DNA of 64,000 nucleotides, taken from Vanilla planifolia. Taxonomy: Eukaryota > Streptophyta > Magnoliopsida > Asparagales > Orchidaceae. Both the position numbers and the translations under genes were made by a program. Positions 36,710 through 48,135 of the stretch are shown in pieces; position 1 is the first letter of the stretch, and the number at the start of each line of letters is the position of its first letter. Under the pieces are notes generated by a model, which ran no database searches, was not told the DNA's origin, and saw nothing but the letters and a program-made list of their open reading frames with translations. Location of the stretch: contig JAIUJO010000230.1 in NCBI GenBank assembly GCA_023846275.1, positions 503,501-567,500 of the forward strand, given 5' to 3'.

Positions 36710-39700
36710 TTTGATAAAAAATACAATTTACCTTTGATAAGATTTTTTAATGATATGTTTATCCACTATGCAATATGAATCTAGTTGTTTTACATAAAAT
36801 AAAATTACAATCTATTTTTATTCACCGACTATTTGGTAGTTTAGTGAGTTTTTCTTTTGAATTTAGGTTTAAAATTACATTCTATTTAAAACCCTATGAT
36901 GGATTAAATAGAAATATCTTTTTTTAATATTGGCATTAAATTTCTAGAAATATTGTTTTCTTTATTTAAATGATTCCACAATCTTAGTCTGTTTTCTAGG
37001 TATTTTAATTGTTTATCTAATATTTAAATTATGATTTGAATTTATCTCCACCAATGCTATCATCCCTTTTAATTTTTCTTTCATCATAAATCTTACTATA
37101 GGAGTTCCTCTTACCAATACTACATTAATAATGTTTGGCCATGTTCTTAGTCCCTTAAGTCCTAAACCTCATAAATCATTCGCCTTTATATCAATTTTAG
37201 CTAGGCCTCCTCACAAACTTGTTCAATTTATGAAATTAAGTGCGATCATAATCCCCACTATGGACATGGCCACACTTAGAGTGCATAAGTGATTGGCTGT
37301 AAATACTACATTACTCTTTACAACTCTTCTAGCAGGAAACAAGGATTTAGTAACCTAAGCCAAATTTTTGTTCATCATTTTTTTATATAATATTTTGTTA
37401 TTTCTCATGTTTAGGATTCTCTAGAAATAAATTAGCTTTTCCTTATTGTTAAATAGCTAGAAATCATTTTCATTTATTTCTTTGACATTCCATTATTAGA
37501 CAATAAATAATATTTGGAATAATTCAATTTTTTTACTCATCTAATAAATTTATTATATATTTCCTTATAAGTTATCAATTTTGCTTCCAACAATTTAGAA
37601 GGACTTGTAAAATAGAAGTTGTTGATGTCATCAACTAAAATGGTGAGAAATTTGTTCTGATTATGGAATTTGGTAGTCTTTATGAGTGTGATTGTAATAT
37701 AAGGAGATAAAATCCATGTTATGCTCTTCTCAATTTTCGTATATCTAATGTACATATCCATATGAATGAAAAAGTATGTTTGTATTAAAAGATGTCAATA
37801 ATATTAGTCCAACGTAAGAGTTGAGATGCTTTTCGTATGCTCATATTTGAATAATCTTTCTTTTTACTATACTTACTAAATAAATTTTCATGATACATTT
37901 ACATCATAAGATGCAGAGTATTAGTGATGACCAAGATTAAATCCAAGATAATATAATCAACATTCACCATATTAGTCAATTGTTTGCAATTCTTTATGAA
38001 CATTCAAGCTGTCTAAGCTTCTGCATATCGTATGTTATGACGATAGTCAGTTTTCCTTACATAATGTTATGATTTGAAGTAGTGTTAAATCATTATAATA
38101 CTATATTTTGATGGTATTTACTTTTTCAATACTTTTTTATCCATTAGTTATTAAAGTTGTCTTGAGGAAATCATCACTTAGATTAATAGTACTCACCACC
38201 CATTGCTATTCAACTATTTTTATGTTATGATTGTTTATGCACACAAATAGTAACTCTAGAAAGTAGAAGTACCTATCTTTCAAAAACTATATTTCTACTA
38301 TATAAAATAGGTAGACACCTTGAATATCTTTATTCTAATCACATATAATATGAAAATTAATCCAAAGTTTTAGTTTCATGACTTCTATGATGACAAAATG
38401 AATAGAAGTTATAATTTCTCAATATTAATGATGCCTTTGAATTCAGCTAGAATTGATGTTCCATGCCTATATAATTTCAAATTTTTATTGTTGTTTTCTT
38501 AGCAACAGTGTGGACACATTCTTATTTTTTTGTATAATAAGCTCCACTTTATGTTTTGGAAACATCTTTCCATACTTGCATCATGCCATTTGCTAACTCC
38601 CATTGTATAATTGCTTCCACTATTGTTCCTTAAGTTCTTGCCAATAAATATATGATTTCCAAGATAATTTATTTGACATCTTCCTACAAAGTTTCATTGA
38701 ACTGAAAAAAGATTATTGTGAAGTAACAATTCTATTTAATATTAGATATAACATCATTCAACAATTTGATTAATGAGAAAAAAGTTCTTAGTTAAGTTAG
38801 CTTTTGTAAATATTCTATGATATTAAAATTGGTAGCATGATTATTCCCTCTCTATTACAAATTTCATATTACCTTGCTTGACACATGATGTAATTCATTT
38901 CATGATTTTATAGGTATCACATTTAATAATGTGTAAATTATTTTCAAATGTAGCCCATGCTTATTTAGCTTCTTTATAATAAAAAAAGCATGATCAATTG
39001 AATCTTCATTTCGACATTATTGGTGCACTCAGGAAAGCTTAAAATTTTGGTTCATTAGGTTATTTAGTAATGGCATAAGTTATTAAATATCATCGATGTT
39101 AACATTAACATACATAAGGGCATTTTTTGCTTCATAAGTGTATTGTACATTTTAGACTTAGCTTTTTTGATCTCAAATAAACCTAGGTAGAATGATAGCT
39201 AAACTACATATCAAAAGTGACAACATATAACAAATTCATTGAGTTAGACCAATTTGCATTATTTTTGATCAAATGTTTCATCTTTTGCATATCAGCTCAT
39301 GTGTTGGATTTCATTTTTGATGTATCTAAGGATTAGTATTTTTTTGACATGTAGTTAGAACACAAACTATTGTTGTTGAGTATCTACCAATAAAGTTTTA
39401 CATAAAAAGTTTCGTCATTTTCTTGATTTCTTAAATACCAAGGCTATTTTTTCTAATGGGAAACTAATTTTATTCAAAGAAGTGCAGCGATGCTTAAGGT
39501 TTTCTTCAAAAATCTGCACAAATTTCATTTCAATCCTTCTTTAATATATTATAAAACTATGTTTGGCATTTAGTTATCATTACAATATATAATGGAATTG
39601 AGGAATTGGCACGCTTTATGAGAATGAGTCCATCCTTCATAGTTAACAACTTCTTTTTTTCACCTAAGGAAATTTGTTTTAAATTTTATCAATCAAATTT

Positions 39701-42545
39701 TTGAAGTAAGCTACTTTCTTCTAGCCAATAAATTGTGCGTAGCATAAATATGCCAAAGGAAGATTTATTTAATGCAATCTTGGCCCTATGCGAATTTGAT
39801 TTACCTAGCATATGCTCTTTTTGTTTCTACTAAAGTCCTTACTTTTAATTTTTAAATTTAACAATTTTGTAGAGTGTTTGAAGAGCTATAGAAACTTTCT
39901 AAGATTAATAATAGTTTTCAAATGTCCCCTAGAAATGACAATTATGTTATTTGCATAAGCTAGGAAAGTGAAAGATATAGGTGATCTATGTTGTCCATAC
40001 AATATCATTCTTTTTTAAGAAAAAACAATATTATCCATGAATGAGAAACAAAGGTAGATAGTGGATTAATTTGATTAAGACTGACAAAAGGTTGAAAAAA
40101 GTTACTTGGTAATCTACTAACAATAATTGATATCCATCTATTAGAAAGGTAATTTGTGAACACCTTAATAAGCTTATTATTAACATAGTACTTGGACTGT
40201 GTCCTACAAAGAAATTTTCATGAAGTGTTGTAATTCACATTCCTCGAATCCAACTTAATGATAAAATTGCCACTTTATTTTTATTGTAAAGAGAATATAC
40301 TAATTACTAAACCAATAATATGTTTTATACAATATATTTGTATTTATAAATTTTTTTTGCTTTGAAGAAATCATCCTATTAAAAATTTGTTATATTAATC
40401 AGCAATGGGTTTTGTGAATATTATTTTCATGATTTTTGAAGAATACTTGTTCTAAAATTAACAAAGATTTCTAGGATGTCAGATTTAGCAATATATATAA
40501 TGTGTGGACTTTAAAGCATACAAGGAATTGGAGATACTATACAAATTCTTTTTCTACATTCAACAAAACATGTGAAGCTAAATCCAAGTAATTAGTGAAA
40601 AAGTTTCCAATAAAACAATCTTTCTATTTCCTCCTTGGTGATATCTTGCACTATTCTATTTTTGTTTGCTTTTGTTAATAAGAAAGGATTTAGTTAAACT
40701 TATTTTCACCTTCAATTATTGAAGAAGACAAAATGATTTTGAAAATGGTTGATTACAACTACAATTATTTTGACCTCTTTGTTTTTTTTCACTTCATCAC
40801 TATTGTACAAAAGAATGTTGTATTTCTTTCTCCATCTATATGCCATCTAGTTCCTTCCTTCTTTTTCTATTAAAATTCCGCTTATTCAAAATATTGTGCA
40901 TAATAAGAATTAATAAGATACACCTCATTCGATTTATCATTTTCATTGAAGAATTCCTTATTTGTGACTTACTACATCCTCATCTAATTTATTAGGGTCA
41001 AAGATTTTTGTAAATGTTGATTTTTCAATCATTAACACATATTTTATGTCCAATTTATTTTAAAGCTGGGTCCTTCTTCCCAAATTAGTTTAAAGAACAA
41101 TTACAATTTTCTCCATTGTTTATGAAAATTTAGGGTGATTCAAAAACATGTTATAAAATCTAAATTGTTTGCGAAATGAGATGGACTTTGATGACATTTA
41201 GTAGAAGAGGCACATGAATTGATCCAGTTCTTACAAAGTAAAGTACTATAAAAATTAAAAGTCGTTTTGGTTATTTCTCAATAATCAGCACTACTGTGAG
41301 CCCAAGAAAACACTCGAATGGCTTCGTGGGAGGGGCCGTCATTATCTACTCCATATTCTATTTCCTTTTCTTGCCCATATAGAGGAATAACTAAAAATGA
41401 CTACTGCTTAAGATGACATAGAATTATGCAATCAACAAACTCTTACATTGGTTTTAATTTAGGGATAGTCCATTGTAATCATCTGAAGATGTGATTCATT
41501 AAAATGCTTACCCACCATGCATGGATTTGTAGTGTTGTTGACAACATGAAATGGCTTGCCCATACTAGAGTTTTTCTAGATACCATGCTTTTGTCTTAGG
41601 TGTAAGTGTAGCTAGCTTTAGAAACTTAGACTTAATGCTTGATATTGATATGGATGAACAACTTTTCATTAATGTCAACATTATAGTTGAACTCCTTCCA
41701 AATAATCATTGTAAATTTTGATTGATTGTAATAACAATGCTAGAAGTTGAATTTAATAGCAAATTTTTACATCTCATCCTGATAACAGATAAGTTTCAAC
41801 AAGACTACTTATCTAACAAATTATATTTTATTAAATTGATTAATCACTTAGCTAAGCCTTATTTAATAGCACCTTAAATATTTAAAAATAAGAAATTATT
41901 TATTAAGATCAGCATTATCTACAATTCGGATAATTGAAAGCATACTTTAATACTTTTTGGACTTATTGGTTTTTCCTCAATCTTCTATAAATTTTTTTCT
42001 CATCCTTTGATATTTCAGTGGATTAAACTTAGTTTGAATTTCAAACATATAGATTGTTTATCAACAAAAAGTTTCACTAAAAATTTTAAGATCTAGATTA
42101 TCATATAAGTGCCAAATTTTATCTTATGATTTTTTTTGAATAAAAAACTTAATCATTGCCCTTCACATTTTTTATAATTTTTTAAGGAACTACAGCCATC
42201 CAATAATTGTCTTTTTAGATAGTTACACTCTGTTGTATATTTCAATTTTCCTTTAGTAACTTTTGGGATGTGCTCAAATGTTTTTATTTTCATTAAGAGC
42301 TTTAGTTGAACATCCATAGTGGACTTGTTGACCAAAGATTTAAATACTAAAGTAGGAATTTTGGTGGCTTCAATATTTTCTTATTGTTAATTATTTTTGT
42401 TGACATCTTCTTCGACATTTTGTCCTTTAGTTACATGACTCTATTCCTCGATATGAAAAACAAGGTGATCCTAAGAGTTATTTAATTATTTTTAATGTTT
42501 CCTTTAGTTAGCTCATGCCTATGTTTGTGCATCCTTTGTCAAATT
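36710..42545 (-). mobile_element. LINE-A copy 3 (right arm)
   Basis: This is a reverse-orientation copy of the LINE at 12,040-16,870. Unlike copy 2 it keeps the distal 1.2 kb (36,710-37,930, matching 1,331-2,800 and 48,136-49,560). Readable on the minus strand are the endonuclease end (TGSIHVPLLLNV, about 41,200-41,240), reverse transcriptase (39,940-40,268) and the post-RT segment near 39,600-39,690. A deletion of about 270 bases near 38,600-38,625 removes the core of RNase H relative to copy 2. Its 5' end runs directly into the Gypsy integrase remnant at 42,515, mirroring the left arm with the Gypsy internal region removed. Confidence 0.8.
39940..40268 (-). pseudogene. LINE-A reverse transcriptase (copy 3), inactive
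   Basis: The minus-strand frame reads FIIKLDSRNVNYNTS and then an in-frame TGA (complement at 40,218-40,220), followed by KFLCRTQSKYYVNNK, SRLPSNFFQPFVSLNQ and NPLS. This copy keeps the first Asp (KLD) that is Val in copy 2, but shares its NVNYN change and TGA. The catalytic pair is at 39,946-39,960 as AYANN, again identical to copy 2. The shared lesions show that the common ancestor of both copies was already dead. Confidence 0.8.
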
Positions 42546-42760
42546 TAGCTCATAACCAGAATAAAGTCTTAATCATTTCCTCTATGAACTTTGTAAAAGT
42601 TACATGCAAGATAGTCCATTCATTCCAAACCTCAAAAATGGTTGGACCAAATTCATCGATTATGAAGCTACCAGATGATTACGACATTAGCAATACCTTT
42701 AATAATACAAATTTGGTAGCACACACAAGGAGTTCATCATGATTTCTAGAGAGCTGTTTG
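42515..42760 (+). pseudogene. Ty3/Gypsy integrase C-terminal remnant (right arm)
   Basis: A 75-codon open stretch (42,515-42,742) ends SKMVGPNSSIMKLPDDYDIS followed by NTFNNTNLVAH. In plant Gypsy integrases the closing barrel reads K--GP--I--KI--NAY-LELP-DY-ISNTFNVADL, so the C-terminus is clear. The first part (LSNLAHNQNK) corresponds to the helix read as LANAHHK in the left arm. Upstream pol is absent and LINE-A copy 3 follows immediately. The initial Met is chance. This is the best-preserved Gypsy piece in the window. Confidence 0.8.
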
Positions 42761-43690
42761 AGTAAAAAATAACACCTATTGATAGTGACCACTTACTTGA
42801 GTGCTTACTGACCTATCATGGTCAAAGGAGTAAGAAGATTGAACGAGTAATTGTTGAGAATACTAAGCAAACAAAAAGTTTCTATTTCATTGGAAAGGTT
42901 AACAAGAAAATAAGGTTACTTCGATCATAATAAAAGAGTCATAGAAATCAAAATTTGGTACGTTAGAGATTTATGAGAACTAACCTACAATAGGTAACTC
43001 ATTAGAAATGAAAGTCATCTACTTCAAGTGAATTAAAGTGGACACTAGTCAAGATTTTTATTTCTTAAAACCATTAAGACATGTGTCCACAATTCTAGAT
43101 AATCAAGCTATCGTTTCCTCATGTGCTAAGTCAAAATGGAGCCTAAAACTTTATTATTTGTTCAAAATTCACATCTTGAATAAATAAAAGATACAAAAAA
43201 ATGACCCATTTAGCCCATTTATATTGATGTCATCGTTATTGTTGCCTATATCACTCACTGTTGACTTGACTTAATTTTATTTGATGCTCACAAGGACTAC
43301 ACAAAAAATAGATTTGGAAATGGGTCATCTAAGCTCAAGCCCATGCATGAGTTTGCATAAACCACGATTGCACCTAGATCCATTTGGTTACAGCAACTAG
43401 CTGATCGACCCAACAGTAGTAAAGGTCATGTTCCTTGCAGAAAAACTTAGACAATTAATGAGAAAATTACACAACTGCCCACTCTATGATACATTGACCC
43501 AGATCTTACCCGTGGCACCATGAATGTCGCACTGGCCCCATCAAAGTGATATGTGACATGAATATCCCAATATGGCCTTGGACATTGCTATCATCTCATT
43601 AATTCACTCAACCAATGTACAACCCATTGAACTAAGACATAATGACAAAATCCATGACATGTAAATAATGATAAAAAATACAAGGGCCGT
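42761..43690 (+). repeat. Probable Gypsy 3' LTR and flank (right arm)
   Basis: This follows the integrase end and matches 5,591-6,580 in reverse. It contains a relatively GC-rich stretch (about 43,340-43,560) with GATCGACCCAACAGTAG and TGCCCACTCTATGATACATT. Termini were not defined. Confidence 0.35.
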
Positions 43691-44563
43691 AGCTAACCAA
43701 GTTAGCTTGAAACAAAAAATGTAGATTTTTCTTATAAAATACTTAGTAATAGCTTTGACCACAATACTTTTTTTCCAAAACGATAGCTCTTTAAAAATTT
43801 GTTTTGGAATTCTTATAACCATAACTTTGGCAAATCGTGTAGAAAATAGCTTTTTTCAAAAGAAATGGTAGTTTGTTAGAAATCTATATGGAATTAGTTT
43901 TTTACCACCACAATTTAATTTTTATTTCTTTCTTTATTTTCTTTTATTATTCTTGAGTTTTTTTAAAATAGGAAGCCTATCCTTTAAAATGGATGATCTT
44001 TGTAAAAGCAAAATTTCCATTATCCAATGTGTCTTGTTGAGGTCTAATTTTGATTACAAAAGCCTATCATGATGGCTTGTGAGTGCATGAATTTTGGGAG
44101 TAGGGCAAGGTTAAAACGATGAGACACCATGCTAATTTACATATGATTATATGATAAAACATTCCTACTATAGCTAAATAGTGGGTCCTTTGACTATGTT
44201 GTTTCTTTCAACTTATTAATTCCCTTTTACATCATTTTTGTCCCCTTTTTCATTACTTTTCTCTTCATTGCTTAATGTTTTCACAAATTTCTTGTTCCAC
44301 TTACCATTGCATTCAATACTCTTCCCAATTTTTTTGTAAGTGTTTGAACTAATTTTACATATAGTTACCTTGTTACTCAAGATCTTTTATAACACTTAGT
44401 AAAGTTTTTCAATTCATTCAACAAACTCCCATGTTGCCTTTGCAAAGCTGTTTCATTATTTTAAAGGCACTTTTATCAAACACCTTTCTAAGTACACCAT
44501 CTATGTGCTATTAGTGGGGTAACTAACCATGCATATAATGTGACCTTATGTTGCTCTAGGTCC
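43691..44563. other. Arm-shared sequence, nothing recognised
   Basis: It matches about 4,745-5,590 in reverse. Sequence near 44,340-44,560 (matching 4,745-4,960) is an especially clear anchor. No coding signal is seen; the minus-strand frame 43,604-43,822 overlaps shared non-coding sequence and resembles nothing. Confidence 0.4.
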
Positions 44564-45230
44564 CCTCTCTGAGTTAAGATTTTCCCTAATGGGTGACTCT
44601 TGTGTGCTGCATTTTTAGTTTTCTAGTGTTTATCTTCTAATTGTTGTCTTATTGTACACAAATTAATATTTAGGTGCTCATTATAATTTTTGCCACACAT
44701 TTGGCATTAATTCAATTTTCATTTTTGGGATAGAGGATGACTAGATTTTTGTTGTCTATAGCTTTGAGCTAAAAAGCTTTATAAAGAATGCTATGCCCCA
44801 TCCAAAAAGGATTTTGGTGGCAATATGTTTTGAAAACCCTTCCTTGAATGCTCTTGAGAGCAAGTCTGTTTAAAGAAACAAACATCACACTCAGTTTTTC
44901 ATGTAGGTGTGAATTCACTTAGATGCCTTAAAACTTGGTAGATAAGGGACACCCAGGAAAGCGCAAAATATAAATCTTCCCTTGAGTTCGAAGAAATTGG
45001 AAAGTGAATAAAGCAAGCCATATCTTTAACTAATATCATCTTGAGGAACATTATCTTTAGAAGATTTGGTGAGGAAGCTATATGAGAAATTATTGGTTTT
45101 TTCTTGGGTGTTATGAAAAGCTAATCGACAAAGAAGTAAGGAAAAAAATTGAAACCATGATTTTGAAGAGGTGAAGAAGGATTACATTGATCTATAATAC
45201 AAGGAGGCACATTCATTGGTAAATGCCTAT

Positions 45231-45300
45231 ACATGGATCATGGTAAGATTTACCTCAAGGCTATGCAATTAAACAACAAATGTGCGTGGGTTCGATCCAA
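45231..45300 (+). other. Possible tRNA-derived SINE promoter (A and B boxes)
   Basis: TGGATCATGGTAAGA at about 45,234-45,248 resembles an RNA polymerase III A box as seen in plant SINEs (TGGCTCAGTGGTAAGA). GGTTCGATCC at 45,289-45,298 is close to the B-box consensus GGTTCGANNCC. The spacing of about 50 bases is normal. A complete tRNA cloverleaf is not present. No SINE end or target-site duplication was found. Confidence 0.4.
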
Positions 45301-46129
45301 ATATTTCGTATATATGAATGATTCCATTTTTTGGATTTTATTAAGAGGGAAATTGTAATTATATTTCATAACAATACTTAAGGTCAAATGAGTGTGTACA
45401 TGAACTTGTGTTTTGGTAATTTTATTGGTGATAAGGTAATCTCTTATGTTTTGTTATGATGATTATTAAATTCAAGTTTCACTTTGAGAAATGATTAATT
45501 ATTTTTAAGAACTAGTAGTATACCCCAACATGTTATGAAAATTACTAGCATACTGATGCTAGAATAGTTCTGAAATCTATGCTATGTGATGTTCTGTAAA
45601 AATTTTGCAATTTTCTTCCATGATTTTCACCTAGTGTATACCTTAGGGCTTGATGGGAAGGCTTGGTCAAGGGCTCGTGAACATTTCTCTACTAAGCTAG
45701 AGTTTAAAGCAATTGACCCATAATTTTTTATTTCTCTCAAACCAAACTTGCAAATAATCTATGACTGAGGAATCTATATAACGGTCAAATGATTTAATAT
45801 TTCTAACATAATTTTGATATAATAGAAGACTATAGTGAAACAAAACCATCCTGATGTAAGACGGATGATAAGTTCACTAAGTCAAATCTAAATAACATTT
45901 TTAACTTTGAATGCCACCCTTGATTAACATTTCTCGAAGTATACAACAATGCCAAAGGAGGGAGACGAAAAAGGATCAGTAGATGGTTAAACATTACTAT
46001 TTAAGGGTTTAATCATTTTGAATTAGAGAGATGATATTTTGGTTGATGAGTATGATAGAACAAATTAGGAAGCATAATATAAGAATAAGGTTAATGTAAA
46101 CCATAGATGCTTAGTTCCACAAATTCTAA

Positions 46130-46149
46130 GATGCAAGTGGTATCAAAGC
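46130..46149 (+). other. Primer-binding-site-like motif (initiator tRNA-Met type)
   Basis: TGGTATCAAAGC at 46,138-46,149 differs by one base from the plant LTR-retrotransposon site TGGTATCAGAGC, which pairs with the 3' end of initiator tRNA-Met. It is preceded two bases upstream by TGCA, as expected of an LTR end. A TATA-like CTATTTAAG lies about 140 bases upstream. Only about 90 bases of possible internal region follow before the arm homology resumes. Confidence 0.45.
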
Positions 46150-46439
46150 TGATGTCATAAGTTTGAGCCCACAGTGTGCCGATATGGAAAGATTATTGGT
46201 CTAAAAACGTCATGTCCATATGGATCCACCAATGTAACTGTAGTGAAATGCGCCATTCATATGTACATATGACTAGTTTTCTTTTATTTTGTTTATCCTT
46301 GTGGGTGTGGATGCGTGGATGTATTATTCTCTTTTTGTTTCGTTATCTCTAATTTTTTGGGCCATTATGAATACACTACAAGGCTAGGCTTAGTGCTCAT
46401 CCTCTTAGCATTGGCTTTTTAAAAAACTATTACTTAAGC

Positions 46440-46925
46440 TTATGCTAATATTACATCATGGATGTTCAAATAAGTAATTGTACAACAAAAGCAAACAAAA
46501 ACATTTAGGAAGGGACATGCCCTAGTCTCGCAAAAAATCATTGTACAGAGTAAAGTTTGCTACCCAATCCAGAGTAGCGTTCCCTTCATAATAAATATGG
46601 AAAACTTGAATGGAGTAAAAAGTCATAAAAATATATTCATATTAAAATTTTTTCATTTGGGGATATTTTTGCTGCTCAAAGTGAGCTATCTCAGGAATGT
46701 AGGTGTCAATCCTTTCATTGTGCCCATGCTGTAAGGAATAATTGAGGTAATTATAGAAGTTCTAAAATAAAAAAAATGTTTTTCCATCTCAAATAATAAT
46801 ACTAACACACAACAATTGTTTACAATATAGGTAGGGTCATTGTTCACCTTCAAATAGCCAAGCTGATAGTAAACGTTTGTTGTTAAATAACTTGTGGCCC
46901 ATGTATGCTTTGGTGGCTCCAAATG
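46440..46925 (-). pseudogene. LINE-B RNase H domain (right arm)
   Basis: An open minus-strand frame (46,686-46,922) starts EPPKHTWATSYL and contains YYQLGYLKVNNDPTYI, matching the entry P-GWLKVNTDG of plant LINE RNase H with the first catalytic Asp kept. CVLVLLFEMEKHFF follows where the family has CGGLFRD--G-FL. After a frame change HIYYEGNATLDWVANFTL (46,551-46,600) matches the closing HI-REGN--ADWLAN motif; Leu replaces Ala before the catalytic Asp. It pairs with 4,050-4,490 in the left arm. Confidence 0.7.
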
Positions 46926-48135
46926 TTCCTTATAGAAAAATTCCTACATTGTAAAAAAATCTAGGGGATAATTTTGATTACCAAGTGGATGGGTGTGTCA
47001 ACTTCATCTGTAATTTATTATTCCTATCATATTGTATATGATATAGTATAACAGCAACACAATTGACTAATCTTCTATTTTTATTTCCTTGTTGTTTAGC
47101 TACATATATTCTAATAAATTATTAAGTTATAAAAATGGATTCAATAGGTAAGTATTGTGGTAATTTGGTAATCATCAAAGCAAAAAATTGAAAACTTATT
47201 GTTAATATTTATAGCACCATAAACTATCATTAATGGTTTCATCATTTGTGTAGTACGATGGGGACATGATATCAGCATTTATTCCCTTTAATGTAGCAAA
47301 CATTAAGAAGGCACAATAGATAAAACATTCATTAGATCAACATCCTTATCTTGCAATGAACCATAACATCTATAACTAGTTTATCAGGTAATCTTGGTTA
47401 TAATTTAGATTCAAAAAGCTTTCATGTAGATATGAGGTAATTGATTTTTGTTTATCCATGTAATGCCAAACTGGCGAGTGTCATTTAATCTCCTTAAATC
47501 GATTAGTTTTGCTAATCTTTTATTTTCCTAAGGATGAAAAACAAAACTACAAATATTATGCCAATTCCATTATCCATTTCTACTTGAGGTTTTACCTCCG
47601 GTTTCTCACCATGGAGAGAAAAATTATGAAACACTTCAAATTCATGCAATGCATGTGAAACATATTAGATTATCTATGATTTTTAATATATATGACTATA
47701 GATGTTGTTTTGCCAGTGAATTGTCAACCTTAAAATTGTGACTGATTTATTAGTGATTATTCTCCTTGCTTTTTATATATTCCTCTCTAATGAACTTATT
47801 CTGAGCTCAAATAGTCAAACAAGCTATGCAAACAAAGGCCTAGCACATTAGCAAAACTAGTGCGTGAATGAAACGAGTCCAATTCAGTCTAAACAAATGC
47901 ATGCTATTTGTGTGTGTGACCTGAATTCAATCCATAGCTACTTGATCATAAACCAAAACAATCTACAAACAAACTAACATATATGTTGCAACAGCTCAAT
48001 CAAAAATAAATTCTTAAAGACTAAAAATATATTATCATAATGATGCAAAAAAATACCCAATAAAATCTTAAAATTTAACAAAAGTAGCATAATTTCTTCT
48101 ACTTATTTTTTAGTTAGACTGGTAATTCTCTTTTA
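46926..48135 (-). other. Arm-shared segment upstream of LINE-B RNase H (right arm)
   Basis: Reverse-complement partner of 2,801-4,040. No recognisable coding motif is seen on either strand. Confidence 0.4.

Larger units (their letters stand above)
44564..46235 (+). mobile_element. Right-arm-specific insertion, LTR/SINE-like
   Basis: The left arm reads straight through this point (about 4,740), whereas the right arm carries about 1.67 kb extra. On the reverse strand the flanks are GGATC on one side and GGACC on the other, against GGAAC at the left-arm site, which would fit a diverged 5-bp target-site duplication. Inside are a tRNA-like A/B box pair (45,231-45,300), a TATA-like CTATTTAAG near 46,000, and an LTR-end plus primer-binding-site-like junction at 46,130-46,149. 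No coding sequence is seen. It may be a solo LTR with a little internal sequence, or two nested insertions. Confidence 0.5.

Noticed and set aside
45231..45300. A genuine tRNA gene
   Set aside because: A- and B-box-like words are present, but no acceptor or anticodon stem can be formed around them, so only a SINE-like remnant is proposed.
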